From Fundicoccus culcitae (lineage in GTDB: Bacteria > Bacillota > Bacilli > Lactobacillales > Aerococcaceae): a stretch of 64,000 nt of DNA. A program made the position numbers and the translations under genes. Within the stretch, counting starts at the first letter, position 1; the number at the start of each line of letters is the position of its first letter. This document shows, piece after piece, positions 54,291 through 63,051 of the stretch. Location of the stretch: contig NZ_CP102453.1 of the NCBI RefSeq assembly GCF_024661895.1, forward strand, positions 992,001 to 1,056,000, in the 5' to 3' direction. The notes under the pieces are model-generated. The model did not search any database. It saw nothing but the letters and a program-made list of their open reading frames with translations, and was not told the origin of the DNA.

Positions 54291-57254
54291 TTAATCCCCC
54301 CAACTTTCAACAGTTTCCACGGTTGGAATCCGATATGGTTTGACGACTTGTTCATTTTCTAAATAGCCAAATTCAGTCATTTTTTTACGAACTTCACGGT
54401 CAGCATAAACGGAACTCCTATCCACCGTTGCCCTTAAGTTAGAACCGTAAAAGACAACATCTGACCAAACATTGGAAATTTCGCGTTCGATCATATAGGA
54501 ACCTGGAATTTTGGGCACTTCTCTTAATTGTTCCCATTGTTCTAAAATAATCGCTTTATCTTCTTCCGGCCAAGGTAGTTGGCTAAAAGCCTCAAGATTA
54601 GCGGTGTGCCACATAAATTCAGGGCCATAAGCCGTTTGAATTTCTGAAGCAAAAGCAATTTGCACATCCGCACTTGTCCACCATTTTAAAAATGCCCAAC
54701 TTTCATCTTGATGTTCGCTTTTATTAAATATCATTGCGGTTTGAGCCGAGCCTGTCGTTTCACGATTGACAGCCCCATCTTCTTGTGGAATCCCCGGATA
54801 CAAGGCTAATTTCCATGAGTTTCTAATTTCAGGCGCTGCTGAGGTTAATTGAACATAGGTTTGGAAATTGGAAATACCAATAGGTAATTCGCCGTAGCGG
54901 AAAGAATTATAGAAATTAGGGACTTGTAGCGGAATACTATATAAGGTATATAAATCGGTCATAAATTTAATGCCGGCTAAGGATGCCTCTGAACCGATAG
55001 CGGTTGACATACCATCTTCAGCATAAATTTCACCCCCAAATTGATAAATAAAAGGTGCGGTAAACATAAAGGGTTTCATCCCAGCCGTGCTGGATAAAGG
55101 GATATAAAAATTCATCCCGGCTCTTTGCAACTCAGGTAAAATGTTAATGACATCTTGCCAGGTATTAGGAATAGGCAAACCTAACTGTTCCATAATATCT
55201 TCCCGGTAAAACAAAACATAAAAGTCTTGTGTCTCTGGTAAGCCATAAGCTTGGTCATCTAACATTAAAGGTAAAAAGGCCCCAGGTGAAAACCGTTGCG
55301 ATACCTCATCAAAATCCTCAAATTGACTTAAGTTTAAGGCGGCATTTCTAATGGCTAATTCAAAAGGTTGTCCCACACTGACCCCCAAGGCCACATCTGG
55401 TTGTTGATTGGCTGAATTAGCTAAAATAATTTTGGATTCATTGGGCATAACGGATAATTTCACATCAATCCCTGTTTGTTGCGTAAACTCGCGGTCAACC
55501 ATGGCTTGCATAATTTCAACGTATGGTTGCGACCGTCCGACCCAAACCTCGATGGTTCCCTCTTCCACATCCGATATATCTAAACTTGGTTGGGCAAAAG
55601 AATAGTAAAATTCCTGAGCTTTACTCGTTAATGTATCTGTCCAAGACGCCGTCGCAGCTGGCAAGTCTGCTTGGGCTTGATGAACAAAAATTTGGTCTAA
55701 TAATAAAGGTCCCTTTTGCAATTCAACGATTAAGTTTCCCATGGCTTGCGTAATCGAGCCGGTCCCTTGTGATAATTCACCTAATTTGTTGGGTAAGTCG
55801 TTGGGGTCTTCTTTCAAGGTCCGTAAACGATTAATAATCACTTGTAACGTGACTTGATCAGGTGAGGCTGCTGCTTGATTATAAACGTCATCTAGTAGGG
55901 TATAATCTGCTTCTAATTGGACTATCCAACCATCAAAGCGCTCAATTAAATCAGGCATATAGTCCATAATTTGCCAATCCCGGTTGGCATCCACGCGGTT
56001 ACCCGTCAATTGACTTAACTCAAGGCCTAATTGATTTATTTCTTGCATCATTTGCGTCAAACTGCCGATAACCGGCGTCATGGGTGAGACATCCACTTCA
56101 AGGCTTAATTGATTTGTCCCTGCTTCTAAATAAAATTCATACGGCACCCCTTGGGAATCCGTCAAGGTTTGATTCTCCCACTGATCGCTCGGGTTAATGC
56201 GATAATGTTGCATTTGGGCAAAGGGAATTGCCCCATTCAAATAAATATTTCTGAATACCGGTGCTTTTTGTTTATTTCTTTGGATACTCTTAAGCGTTAT
56301 CTGATACAACCCCGCTTCAGGGACTTCTATTTCCCAAGTAACCCTTTGGCCACCACGTTGCCATGAATCGCCACCAAAGGTGTTTAGCAAGTTGCTCGCA
56401 GGATCATAGGGATGCACAGCGATATTTTTTTGTGCTATGGGTCTGATATAGGAGTCTGATTTAAAGGCTGGTTTCTCGGCTTCGACCGTTAGTAAGGTTT
56501 CAGCTTGGTTAGTCGCGTTAGTCGCGTTGGTTGAAGTAAATTGCGCAAGGTATTCGCTGTAATCCAACAATTCAACCGGTGTTTGCAAGCTTATCTGTCC
56601 CATTAAAAATTCACCGGATTGATGGATAATTTCAAGGGTGTTTTCGCCGGCATTCAATGGGATTAAAAGCGGATTGGCTTGCTCAAAATTTGGGTCATAC
56701 ATCAACCGCGTGTTCCATTGATTTAAAGCAACTTGTGCCGGAATCATTTCATTACCATAATTATTAACCGGAAAGTCATCCGTCGCATTCGTCCAAAGCG
56801 ATTTTGCAATGACCCGTCGGCTTTCATAATAGGGATACTCTCCATTCACTTTTAGTGCAAACTCTGGTTCGATTAAACCTTCATTTAAACGATAATAGTC
56901 AAAACTTAATTGATAAAGACCCGTAGCGGGAACCTCGATTTGGAGGGTTGTTTGCTTTCCATCCGCCAAATGGACGACAGCGTGTTCGTAGCCAAAAGCG
57001 TCTTGCTTTTCCCAAACATCAGCGGTAGATGCCGGTGTTTGGTCGGCTAAGAAAAAGCTTTCCTGGAAATCTAGGGGACCTAGTTTAAATTCCGCTTGCC
57101 ATTGGTCGATAATCTCTGCATATGAAGGTTCGACTAAAGTGGCTACTTCATTCGTTTGAGCAGACACACGGATGAGTGTTTGGGTACTAATCATCAAAAG
57201 TAGAAGAAAAGTAGACAGAAGGTTTAAGACATAAAATCGCTGATGACACGTCAT
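54291..57254 (-). CDS. Giant sugar-binding protein with N-terminal carbohydrate-binding-like modules
   Basis: 987 residues, about twice the usual size. Signal peptide about 1-32 (ending VSAQ; the only early Cys is residue 3, not a lipobox). Two beta-sandwich modules (about 80-230 and 250-400; each has GLYQ(L/I) strands resembling CBM6/CBM35-like folds) are followed by a helical segment (about 405-555). A type-1 sugar-binding domain starts near residue 565 ([48 protein letters not shown]). It probably captures polymeric sugar on the surface and hands it to permease pair 1. Confidence 0.8.
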   Translation of the reverse strand: MTCHQRFYVLNLLSTFLLLLMISTQTLIRVSAQTNEVATLVEPSYAEIIDQWQAEFKLGPLDFQESFFLADQTPASTADVWEKQDAFGYEHAVVHLADGKQTTLQIEVPATGLYQLSFDYYRLNEGLIEPEFALKVNGEYPYYESRRVIAKSLWTNATDDFPVNNYGNEMIPAQVALNQWNTRLMYDPNFEQANPLLIPLNAGENTLEIIHQSGEFLMGQISLQTPVELLDYSEYLAQFTSTNATNATNQAETLLTVEAEKPAFKSDSYIRPIAQKNIAVHPYDPASNLLNTFGGDSWQRGGQRVTWEIEVPEAGLYQITLKSIQRNKQKAPVFRNIYLNGAIPFAQMQHYRINPSDQWENQTLTDSQGVPYEFYLEAGTNQLSLEVDVSPMTPVIGSLTQMMQEINQLGLELSQLTGNRVDANRDWQIMDYMPDLIERFDGWIVQLEADYTLLDDVYNQAAASPDQVTLQVIINRLRTLKEDPNDLPNKLGELSQGTGSITQAMGNLIVELQKGPLLLDQIFVHQAQADLPAATASWTDTLTSKAQEFYYSFAQPSLDISDVEEGTIEVWVGRSQPYVEIMQAMVDREFTQQTGIDVKLSVMPNESKIILANSANQQPDVALGVSVGQPFELAIRNAALNLSQFEDFDEVSQRFSPGAFLPLMLDDQAYGLPETQDFYVLFYREDIMEQLGLPIPNTWQDVINILPELQRAGMNFYIPLSSTAGMKPFMFTAPFIYQFGGEIYAEDGMSTAIGSEASLAGIKFMTDLYTLYSIPLQVPNFYNSFRYGELPIGISNFQTYVQLTSAAPEIRNSWKLALYPGIPQEDGAVNRETTGSAQTAMIFNKSEHQDESWAFLKWWTSADVQIAFASEIQTAYGPEFMWHTANLEAFSQLPWPEEDKAIILEQWEQLREVPKIPGSYMIEREISNVWSDVVFYGSNLRATVDRSSVYADREVRKKMTEFGYLENEQVVKPYRIPTVETVESWGD

Positions 57255-57297
57255 CCTAATTCAATCCTTTCTTATAGATTGTTCCATTCAATTAATA

Positions 57298-57424
57298 GCA
57301 AAAAAGCCAACTGTCTTTAGATAGATGCCTATACCGATAATCTTTTGTCGTGAGCATTCATCAGCGATTGTCTCCTCAGATTAGGTTTAGGTCATCGATT
57401 ATCTAAAGTACAGCCAGCTTTACT
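57298..57424 (-). terminator. Long stem-loop between the two binding-protein genes
   Basis: On the minus strand AAAGCTGGCTGT and ACTTTAGATA pair with TATCTAAAG and ACAGTTGGCTTTTTT, enclosing about 80 bases. It lies after the first binding-protein gene and before the giant one, so it likely acts as a partial terminator that keeps the first gene at higher dose. Confidence 0.6.
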
Positions 57425-57456
57425 CTTTTAATTAAATATCATTGTTTTGGCCAAGT

Positions 57457-58827
57457 TTATTGAATAGCCTCCATGGCTTGAACCGCTTCATCATGAGCCG
57501 CTTGAGCTAATTCTTGTAATTGGGCTGCATAGTCTTGGAAATTAACCGTTCCGTTTACAGAGGCATTAATGATGGCGCCGACATTGGCATTTTCATTGTC
57601 CCCAACCGAAACACCTGTTGGTGCTTCAAAACGTGATTGGGCATAACCAGGCACAACTTTCAGTGGATCAATCATCGCATTGTCTAATTGTGCAAAGGCT
57701 TCGGCAACACCTGGTGCATCAACTAATGACCAGTAACGATCTAAGTTTTCTTGATTAGACGTTAACGGCAACGTATTAAATTGCAAGTTATTTTCTTCAG
57801 TTAAGTCCATCCGTGTACTAAAGCCATCGGCACCGAATGACATAAATTTAGCAAATGCATAGGCTTGTTCTGGATATTCAGTATTAGCTGCAATACCTAA
57901 AAAGTCATTCACAATCGCATTACGGTCACCTGGCAAACCAATAAATGACCATTCAAAGTTGGCTTGATCAGCCAAGGTGGCATTTTGCCATGTTCCATCA
58001 TAGTTGAAAGCAACTTGTCCGGAACGGAAAGCTAAACCACCATCATCCCCTGATAGGCTATCCTTGACTTCTTGTGGTTGGTCGGCATACGTAAAGCCAT
58101 TGGCACCTAAATCACGTGCCATATTGACCCCTTGTGCCATTTCATTTGAATCCAATGAAAATGTCCCATCGGTACTGTTGAAAGTAAACCAGCCAAAATC
58201 AGGATTCATTGCACCTGGATACCAGTCAACAATACTTCCTGCTTGCACAATCCCTACATACCCTTGGTTAACATCCGTTGCCGAACGAACCAAATCAAAG
58301 AATTCGTCAACCGTGACATTGTCAGACATTTGCAAATTAGCATTATTTAATAAATCATGATTTACATAGTAACCCAGTAAATGTGTCGCAAACGGCAAGG
58401 CATAGACACGGTCATTCACTTTTGTTGCATCAATGGTTGCTTGCGGTATTTCAGCAAATTCTGCATCCGCTTCTGCCAAGTCAGTAATATCCAATAACCA
58501 CTCATTAGTATAAGCGGTTGGTATTGAGTTCAACATAAAGACGTCTGGTAAATCACCTGCAGAAGCCGCTGTTGCCAGTGAACCGGTCCAGTCACTCGTA
58601 TCAATGTTTTGATCAATAACGACCTCTACTTCATCTTGCGAATTGTTGTAAGCTTCAATCATTAAACGCTCAATATTGGCTTCGCCTTCCGTTCCAAAGT
58701 TCCAGTTCGCATAACGTAATTGAATGCGGTCTTGTGCCGAAACTTCTGGAGTGAATACAGGCAATGCAGCAAACGCAAGTAAGCCCACGGATAGACCAAC
58801 CGCTACTTTAGTTAACATCTTTTTCAT
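57457..58827 (-). CDS. Extracellular sugar-binding protein (family 1) without lipobox
   Basis: 456 residues. Signal peptide 1-32 (ending EVSAQ), then a MalE/UgpB-type fold (LRYANWNFGTEGEANIERLM, GDLPDVFMLNSIPTAY, VNDRVYALPFATHLLGYYVN, AYAFAKFMSFGADGF). It is the first gene of the sugar operon and is expected to feed one of the permease pairs. There is no lipobox cysteine, which is unusual for Gram-positive sugar-binding proteins. ATG 58827 follows GGAGGAAAAA. Confidence 0.85.
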   Translation of the reverse strand: MKKMLTKVAVGLSVGLLAFAALPVFTPEVSAQDRIQLRYANWNFGTEGEANIERLMIEAYNNSQDEVEVVIDQNIDTSDWTGSLATAASAGDLPDVFMLNSIPTAYTNEWLLDITDLAEADAEFAEIPQATIDATKVNDRVYALPFATHLLGYYVNHDLLNNANLQMSDNVTVDEFFDLVRSATDVNQGYVGIVQAGSIVDWYPGAMNPDFGWFTFNSTDGTFSLDSNEMAQGVNMARDLGANGFTYADQPQEVKDSLSGDDGGLAFRSGQVAFNYDGTWQNATLADQANFEWSFIGLPGDRNAIVNDFLGIAANTEYPEQAYAFAKFMSFGADGFSTRMDLTEENNLQFNTLPLTSNQENLDRYWSLVDAPGVAEAFAQLDNAMIDPLKVVPGYAQSRFEAPTGVSVGDNENANVGAIINASVNGTVNFQDYAAQLQELAQAAHDEAVQAMEAIQ

Positions 58828-58899
58828 ATTTTTTCCTCCTAAAATGGATAAAAATTTACTGCTTTTCAACTGGCTTAAGTAACATTCCGACATCTCTTT

Positions 58900-58940
58900 T
58901 TTAAATAAATATCACCCTTTAGAAGCAGGGGTATTTATTA
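58900..58940. repeat. Inverted pair of the AATAAATA(T/C)C decamer
   Basis: AATAAATATCACCC (from 58902) faces GGGGTATTTATT (58926-58937) around a 10-base loop, in the leader of the sugar operon. It could form a hairpin in the 5' untranslated region. Confidence 0.6.
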
Positions 58941-59012
58941 AAATTAGACAAAAAAGGCGTGAAACACGATAAAACATTGCTACAACAAACTTGATGATTG
59001 TTATGGCAAAAA

Positions 59013-59064
59013 AACGAAACGTTTAACTAAAATAAGTATAAGCGTTTACATTATTTTTTACAAC
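59013..59064 (-). promoter_or_regulatory. Sugar operon promoter with cre/LacI-type operators
   Basis: On the minus strand TTGTAA (59063-59058), 17 bases, TATACT (59040-59035). The spacer contains ATGTAAACGCTTA, a near-perfect cre-like sequence, and TTAAACGTTTCG (59015-59027), with the palindromic core AAACGTTT, lies just downstream of the -10. The layout suggests dual control by CcpA and the locus LacI regulator. Confidence 0.65.
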
Positions 59065-59206
59065 TATTTTACACAGGAATTTTATAATTTTTTGATGAGA
59101 AAGTTTAAAGTATGTTGCATAAGCTTTTTGAAGCAAATTCATCGCAATTTTGTGTGTTGGGGGGTATGATGATTAAGTTAAGTATTTTATTAGAGGAGTG
59201 ATTTGA

Positions 59207-59620
59207 ATGAGTCAAAAAATGGTTCATGCAGAAAATAAGGCTAACTACGTCGTTACCGCCACGGTCGATCATTTCGAATACACCTTAGACTTTGCTGAGC
59301 GCAACCCTGATAAAACCAGCGTCGGGACTACCCCAACGGGTCTATTAGTGGCCGCTTTAGCAGGGTGTCATTTGATGACCGCGCGGTCATTTTTAGTGGG
59401 ACGTGAATTGGATTTTACTGCGTTAAAAGTCGATATTACCGCCGATTTTGACCACAAAAATTTCGATTGGCGCATGACCGCCGATATCAGGTTGCAAACG
59501 GACGCTAAACTCGATGAACGCCAAGTAGAAAGCCTGAAGCGATTTATCCACAACCACTGCACCGTCTCAAATGTCTTAAGTCACGGTAACACCTTAAATT
59601 TAGCGATTGAGTTGGTTTAA
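59207..59620 (+). CDS. OsmC/Ohr-family peroxide-detoxifying protein
   Basis: 137 residues. The two family cysteines are present: AALAGCHLMTARS (Cys about 54) and NHCTVSNVLSHG (Cys about 118). This gives a thiol-dependent hydroperoxide reductase of the OsmC/YhfA group. The start has a GAGGAG site. It is a single gene; the nearest downstream structure is the dispersed element and hairpin arrays. Confidence 0.9.
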   Translation: MSQKMVHAENKANYVVTATVDHFEYTLDFAERNPDKTSVGTTPTGLLVAALAGCHLMTARSFLVGRELDFTALKVDITADFDHKNFDWRMTADIRLQTDAKLDERQVESLKRFIHNHCTVSNVLSHGNTLNLAIELV

Positions 59621-59739
59621 GTGGAGGATGTTGGTGGTTGGTTAGCGAAAGGTGGTGTTATAATAGCGACTGTTTTTCCAATGATGGAATCTTCTAAAGT
59701 AAAAATTAAAATGATGGCGCAGGAATTTGTTGGGTTATA

Positions 59740-59900
59740 TGGAAGTGGGAAGTGAGTTACCGTCAGTTTATGATAGACCACCGTTGGAATGGAAGAAATT
59801 TCACAAAAATTATTAGCCAAATGCTTGGTTTGGGTCATTGTTCGGCTAGCAGTGGCCAGAATAATCATTTTAAACTAACGATTTCTTAAAAAACTTAAAT
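59740..59900 (+). repeat. Dispersed intergenic element, copy 3
   Basis: It begins AGTGGGAAGTGAGTTACCGTCAGT, contains GGAAGAAATTTCACAAAAATTATTAG, the stem-loop GGTCATTGTT...AGCAGTGGCC (59833-59857) and AATCATTTTAAACTAACGATTT. It diverges from the other copies before the TGGCGA hairpins. The interval 59621-59739 shows nothing I recognise. Confidence 0.75.
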
Positions 59901-59955
59901 TGAGATGATTCATCGAATAGAATCAGCCTATTATCACGTTGATGCACCGCAAACA

Positions 59956-60062
59956 ACCGCTCGTTCACTTCCCGCTTACGGTTAAGTGGAACGAACTCAC
60001 TTAGAATATTCCACTTAATGAGGTATGTGGAACGAACTCGCTTAGAATATTCCATTTGTGGG
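59956..60062. repeat. 41-bp palindromic repeats, GTGGAA family
   Basis: A border motif (TTCACTTCCCGCTTACG) is followed by GTGGAACGAACTC units at 59986 and 60027 (period 41). Confidence 0.85.
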
Positions 60063-60177
60063 ATTATTTTGGCACATTGCATCATACTCTCCAATTTTCC
60101 CTACGAAATATATGGATTATTCGTCTGAAGTACCCACTTATTATGCTCGACTCATGGCGCTAGCTGATTCGAATCAT

Positions 60178-60262
60178 AGTAAGCGGGAAGTGATAAGCCG
60201 ACTCTCAATGCTCATCTAAGTTATTGTCACATGGAAATATCTGAGTGACAATAACGTTTTCT
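60178..60262. repeat. Inverted copy of the 2838-2925 hairpin segment
   Basis: TAAGCGGGAAGTGATAAGCCG, GATGAGC-type flank and GTTATTGTCAC...GTGACAATAAC (perfect 11-base stem) match the reverse complement of 2838-2925. Between 60063 and 60177 nothing recognised. Confidence 0.75.
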
Positions 60263-60289
60263 CATTTACCACTTCACTTTTTAATCCGG

Positions 60290-60700
60290 ATTTTGGGCAG
60301 AATCAGCTTATTCTGTCCTTTTTTACTTGGATTTTGGACAGAATCAGCTTATTCTGTCCTTTTTTACTTGGATTTTGGACAGAATCAGCTTATTCTGTCC
60401 TTTTTTACTTGGATTTTGGACAGAATAGGCTTACTCTGGTCTTTTCCTAATCTAGCAGATTATGGCTATTCTGTCTTTTGCTACTCGAGCAGATGACAGA
60501 TTATGGCTATTCTGTCTTTTGCTACCTGAGCAGATGACAGATTAAGGCTATTCTGTCTTTTGCTACCTGAGCAGATGACAGATTATGGCTATTCTGTCTT
60601 TTGCTACTCGAGCAGATGACAGATTAGCTTTATGCGGTCACGAAAATGAGTCATTTGATGACCGATTCGCTTTACTTGACGTCCGCTCACGCTCATAAAC
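60290..60700. repeat. 41-bp palindromic arrays: TTCTGTCC, TTCTGTCTTTTGC and CGGTCA families
   Basis: TTCTGTCC units at 60311, 60352 and 60393; TTCTGTCTTTTGCTAC units (stem TCTGTC...GACAGA) at 60469, 60510, 60551 and 60592; all 41 apart. A CGGTCACG...TGACCG unit follows (about 60640-60670), then a border motif. An 83-codon frame through the array is the repeat translated, not a gene. Confidence 0.9.
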
Positions 60701-60854
60701 GATTGCGCATAAGTGAGAAATGAAGAACGGGCCTATCCCTAAGTTGAATTTTATTGCTTGCTTGCTGATGAGGTACGCGCCTAATAATGAGGTATCTTCT
60801 TAAAATTATCCTAGTTTAGTATGATGAAATCATCAACAATAAGGAGCGATGATA

Positions 60855-61199
60855 ATGATCGATTTTACTGTACCAGAAACACTTTACTTGATGCCTCAAT
60901 TCTCTCCAGGAAACCAAGCACTTCAACGACTCTTAGCCTTGATTCAATCGAGTGCCGTTTTTGTACGCGATAAGTCAGCTGCTTATCTATTTTGTAATAG
61001 TAAGAAAAAGGTCTTACGAATTATCTATTGGGATGGTCAGCGTTTTATTGAGCTGATTTATCGTATAGATGGCGGCGTCTTCCAATGGCCAACGACAGAA
61101 CCAAAATTTATGGAAATTTCTCTCTTTCAAATCGAACGATTATTACGTGGAGATAGCTTGAATCCACCGCTAAAATCTTCTTTTATTTTCAACGATTAA
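60855..61199 (+). CDS. tnpB: IS66 accessory protein TnpB (Orf2)
   Basis: 114 residues, the full length of IS66 Orf2: FVRDKSAAYLFCNSKKKVLR, IYWDGQRFIELIYRI, GGVFQWPTTE. Required for IS66 transposition, function unclear. ATG 60855 has AAGGAG at 8 bases; the ATG at 60849 is too close. Confidence 0.95.
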   Translation: MIDFTVPETLYLMPQFSPGNQALQRLLALIQSSAVFVRDKSAAYLFCNSKKKVLRIIYWDGQRFIELIYRIDGGVFQWPTTEPKFMEISLFQIERLLRGDSLNPPLKSSFIFND

Positions 61200-61267
61200 T
61201 CGCTATATTTACTAGTAAATATACCATGAATATGGTACAATAAACTTAGTGAAAAGAGGTGATATTC

Positions 61268-62923
61268 ATGACAAAAGAAGAATTAGAAATCTTAGAAAAA
61301 AATAAAATTATTGAAGAACAAGCCTTGGAAATTAAACATCTCCAACAAGACTTAAAAGTAGCCAATGATAAGACCGATGCGTTAGCCCTTCAATTAGAAG
61401 AAATGACACAAAAAATGTTACACTTCCAAAAATTATTGTTTGGCCGTAAGAAAGAAACACATGTTCCTAATGGACAGGCCGCTGCTGACACGGGTGAGGC
61501 AACGAACGGATCATCAGGTGACACGAGTTCTAACGAGTCAGATGATGAAAAAAAAACAAAAGTAAAAGGCTACACCCGCCGAAAAAAATCCGTCGGAAGA
61601 AAAACTGAGATTCTAGATCAATATCCTCAAAAGGATATCAATTATTATTTATCTGAAGAGGAACAGGTGTGTCGTGATTGTCATCATTCTCTATCGTACG
61701 TCGGGTTAGCGAGTATCACGCGTGAACTCAAATTTATCCCAGCTACTTTAGAATGTATTAATCATCGTCAACACAGCTATAAATGCGACCACTGCTCGTC
61801 TCAAAAAGATACCGATCAATTTGTTAAATCGAAATTACCCGCGCAACCCTTTAAGAATAGTTTTGGTTCTGCTTCGATGATTGCCGAAACTGTTTATCAA
61901 AAATATGAACTTAAGGTACCCGCTCACCGCCAAGAACAACACTGGCGTAAATTAGGGTTCCCTTTATCCCGCACATCTATTTGTCGGTGGCATATTGATG
62001 CCAGCAAATATTATTTAGGGTTTATTTTCCAAGCCTTTCATGCGGAACTTCAAAAACAAGATATTGTTCATGCGGATGAAACTACTTATCGTGTCCTTGA
62101 AAGCAAGAAGAGCCGAACGTATTACTGGGTGCTTCACAGTTCAAAACACGTGGAAAATAAAGTCATTTGTTTTTCACATCACGATGGGCGTAGTGGCAAC
62201 TTGTTTAAAGATGTCATTGGCAATTTCCACGGGACCATCCACTGTGATATGTATGTGGTCTATCGAAATGCGAGTGACTCCTCTGACGACCTCGAACTCG
62301 CTGCTTGTTGGGCACATTTACGGCGAAAATTTCACGAAGCCAATGTGGTTATCAAGGGACAAGGGGAGACGCCGGTTAGCGAAATCATGGAAATGATTAA
62401 TAAAATCTTTGAAAAAGAGCGTGAATGGGCGTCATTATCGATTGTGGATCGACTTAAAAAGAGACAGAGGATTCTCAAAAAATTATTTAATGAGCTATTC
62501 ACTTTTATCGACCAATGTGCCGCTAATGGTAATCCCATTGGTAAATTTAGTGAAGCGCTTGTCTATGCCCAAAATCATCGGACACGATTCTATACGGTTC
62601 TAAACGATGGACGTCTAGAGTTAAGTAATAACGCTGCTGAACGCGCCATACGAACTGTGGTCATGGGGAGAAAGAACTATCCATTTGCGGCGACTTTTGA
62701 TGGTGCCCAAGCGGGGGCTGTTCTTCTCTCACTGATTGAAACGGCTAAGCTGCATCGCGTGGATGGGAAGCAATATATTGAATACTTACTTACCCATCTA
62801 CCGAACATCATCGATATAACAAACGCAGATTTAAGCCGCTATCTGCCTTGGACCGATGAGATCCAAGAAGCGTGTGGGCTTAAAAAGGTAATTGGTGATG
62901 CTGGTTATAACAAAGCAGCCTGA
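61268..62923 (+). CDS. tnpC: IS66 transposase TnpC
   Basis: 551 residues. N-terminal leucine-zipper-like helix (about 1-55), linker, zinc-finger-like motif (CRDCHHSL and KCDHCSS), then a DDE domain: Asp in VHADETTYRVLE, Asp in IHCDMYVVYR, Glu in LSNNAAERAIRTVVMGRKN. The IS66_C tail AGAVLLSLIETAKLH is present. ATG 61268 follows AGAGGTGATATTC. No frameshift or missing catalytic residue. Confidence 0.95.
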   Translation: MTKEELEILEKNKIIEEQALEIKHLQQDLKVANDKTDALALQLEEMTQKMLHFQKLLFGRKKETHVPNGQAAADTGEATNGSSGDTSSNESDDEKKTKVKGYTRRKKSVGRKTEILDQYPQKDINYYLSEEEQVCRDCHHSLSYVGLASITRELKFIPATLECINHRQHSYKCDHCSSQKDTDQFVKSKLPAQPFKNSFGSASMIAETVYQKYELKVPAHRQEQHWRKLGFPLSRTSICRWHIDASKYYLGFIFQAFHAELQKQDIVHADETTYRVLESKKSRTYYWVLHSSKHVENKVICFSHHDGRSGNLFKDVIGNFHGTIHCDMYVVYRNASDSSDDLELAACWAHLRRKFHEANVVIKGQGETPVSEIMEMINKIFEKEREWASLSIVDRLKKRQRILKKLFNELFTFIDQCAANGNPIGKFSEALVYAQNHRTRFYTVLNDGRLELSNNAAERAIRTVVMGRKNYPFAATFDGAQAGAVLLSLIETAKLHRVDGKQYIEYLLTHLPNIIDITNADLSRYLPWTDEIQEACGLKKVIGDAGYNKAA

Positions 62924-63051
62924 TATCAAACCACCTAACCCAGATTGTTTATCTGTCTGGGTTAGTTTAGCATGTCCACTTTTTTATTCATAGATACCTC
63001 ACTATTAGGCGCGTACCTGATGAGAGCATACATCTTCCTTCAAGAAGGTAA

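Larger units (their letters stand above)
60773..63016 (+). mobile_element. Complete IS66-family insertion sequence
   Basis: 2,244 bases. Terminal inverted repeats GTACGCGCCTAATAATGAGG... (left, 60773-60797) and its near-perfect complement (right, 62992-63016; 24 of 25 match). Both ends start GTA, as IS66 ends do. An exact 8-base target duplication CTGATGAG flanks it (60765-60772 and 63017-63024), the size expected for IS66. It carries tnpB and tnpC but no tnpA. Both genes are intact, so it may be active. Confidence 0.95.

Noticed and set aside
832-58937. AATAAATATC as a Chi or KOPS-type oriented signal
   Set aside because: The two orientations are about equally frequent across the window, whereas those signals are strongly strand-biased.
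60245-60496. 83-codon plus-strand frame through the hairpin array
   Set aside because: It is the 41-base repeat read through and consists of repeated SFFTWILDR-like text.
60773-60854. Missing tnpA as a sign of a truncated IS66
   Set aside because: Both terminal repeats and the 8-base duplication are intact and tnpB begins 82 bases from the end, so the element is a complete two-gene form.
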